Below, piece by piece: positions 63,961 to 64,000 of a stretch of 64,000 nt of DNA; the stretch's first letter is position 1, and each line of letters opens with the position of its first letter. Location of the stretch: positions 186,001 through 250,000 of the forward strand of contig NZ_JACYHA010000003.1 in the NCBI RefSeq assembly GCF_014837155.1, given 5' to 3'. The position numbers and the translations under genes were made by a program. The DNA comes from Litchfieldia stipae. Lineage in GTDB: Bacteria > Bacillota > Bacilli > Bacillales > Bacillaceae_L. The notes below the pieces were generated by a model. The model saw nothing but the letters and a program-made list of their open reading frames with translations, had not been told where the DNA came from and did not search any database.

Positions 63961-64000
63961 AAGACCTATTTTATAATCATATTCTTTCGCTTTGTCAGGG

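Overview
The window is a contiguous stretch of core chromosome from an endospore-forming, low-GC Bacillota of the family Bacillaceae, close to Bacillus sensu lato. This rests on near-collinearity with the B. subtilis priA to ylbH interval, on protein-level recognition of sporulation genes (spoIIGA, sigE, sigG, spoVD, spoVE, gerR, ylbJ) and on the AT-rich sequence. I cannot name the species. Almost all genes lie on the minus strand, so the biological order runs from high to low coordinates. I see no rRNA, tRNA, CRISPR array, prophage, transposase or defence island.

Region by region, from low to high coordinates: (1) 1-7101, minus: 5' part of priA, coaBC, rpoZ, gmk, remA, yloC and the Ca2+ P-type ATPase yloB. 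rqcH follows at 7273-8982 on the plus strand. (2) 9032-19435, minus: the pyrimidine operon pyrR-B-C-AA-AB-K-D-F-E. It has a leader attenuator plus two back-to-back attenuators between pyrR and pyrB; the uracil permease gene pyrP, which separates those attenuators in B. subtilis, is missing. (3) 19636-24856: ylyB, lspA, ylyA and a T-box-controlled ileS. (4) 24857-29187: divIVA and the ylm division-associated genes (ylmH, ylmG, sepF, ylmE, ylmD, ylmC). (5) 29309-32032: sigG, sigE and spoIIGA, with readable sporulation control signals. (6) 32225-52064: the division and cell wall (dcw) cluster mraZ, rsmH, ftsL, pbpB, spoVD, murE, a stand-alone MurF-N-domain-like gene, mraY, murD, spoVE, murG, murB, divIB, ylxW, ylxX, sbp, ftsA, ftsZ. 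(7) 52137-63472: bshC, a small membrane protein, panE, ylbP, gerR, rpmF, ylbN, tmcAL, ylbL, ylbK, ylbJ, coaD, rsmD. (8) 63613-63823, plus: a structured small RNA with a forespore-type promoter, matching the location and character of CsfG.

The genes form three connected blocks: UMP synthesis with its feedback attenuation; lipid-II synthesis, septum assembly and FtsZ-ring control; and the mother-cell and forespore sigma-factor relay. The most distinctive non-genic content is a family of about 165-213 bp imperfect-palindromic elements. There are three intact copies with 10-bp terminal inverted repeats and recognisable 8-bp target duplications, plus one degraded copy. They look like MITEs inserted between essential genes. 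No unknown multi-gene system is evident. The best candidates for new biology are the MITE family, the MurF-N-like gene embedded between murE and mraY, the tandem attenuators left after pyrP loss, and the helically phased GTGG operator at mraZ.
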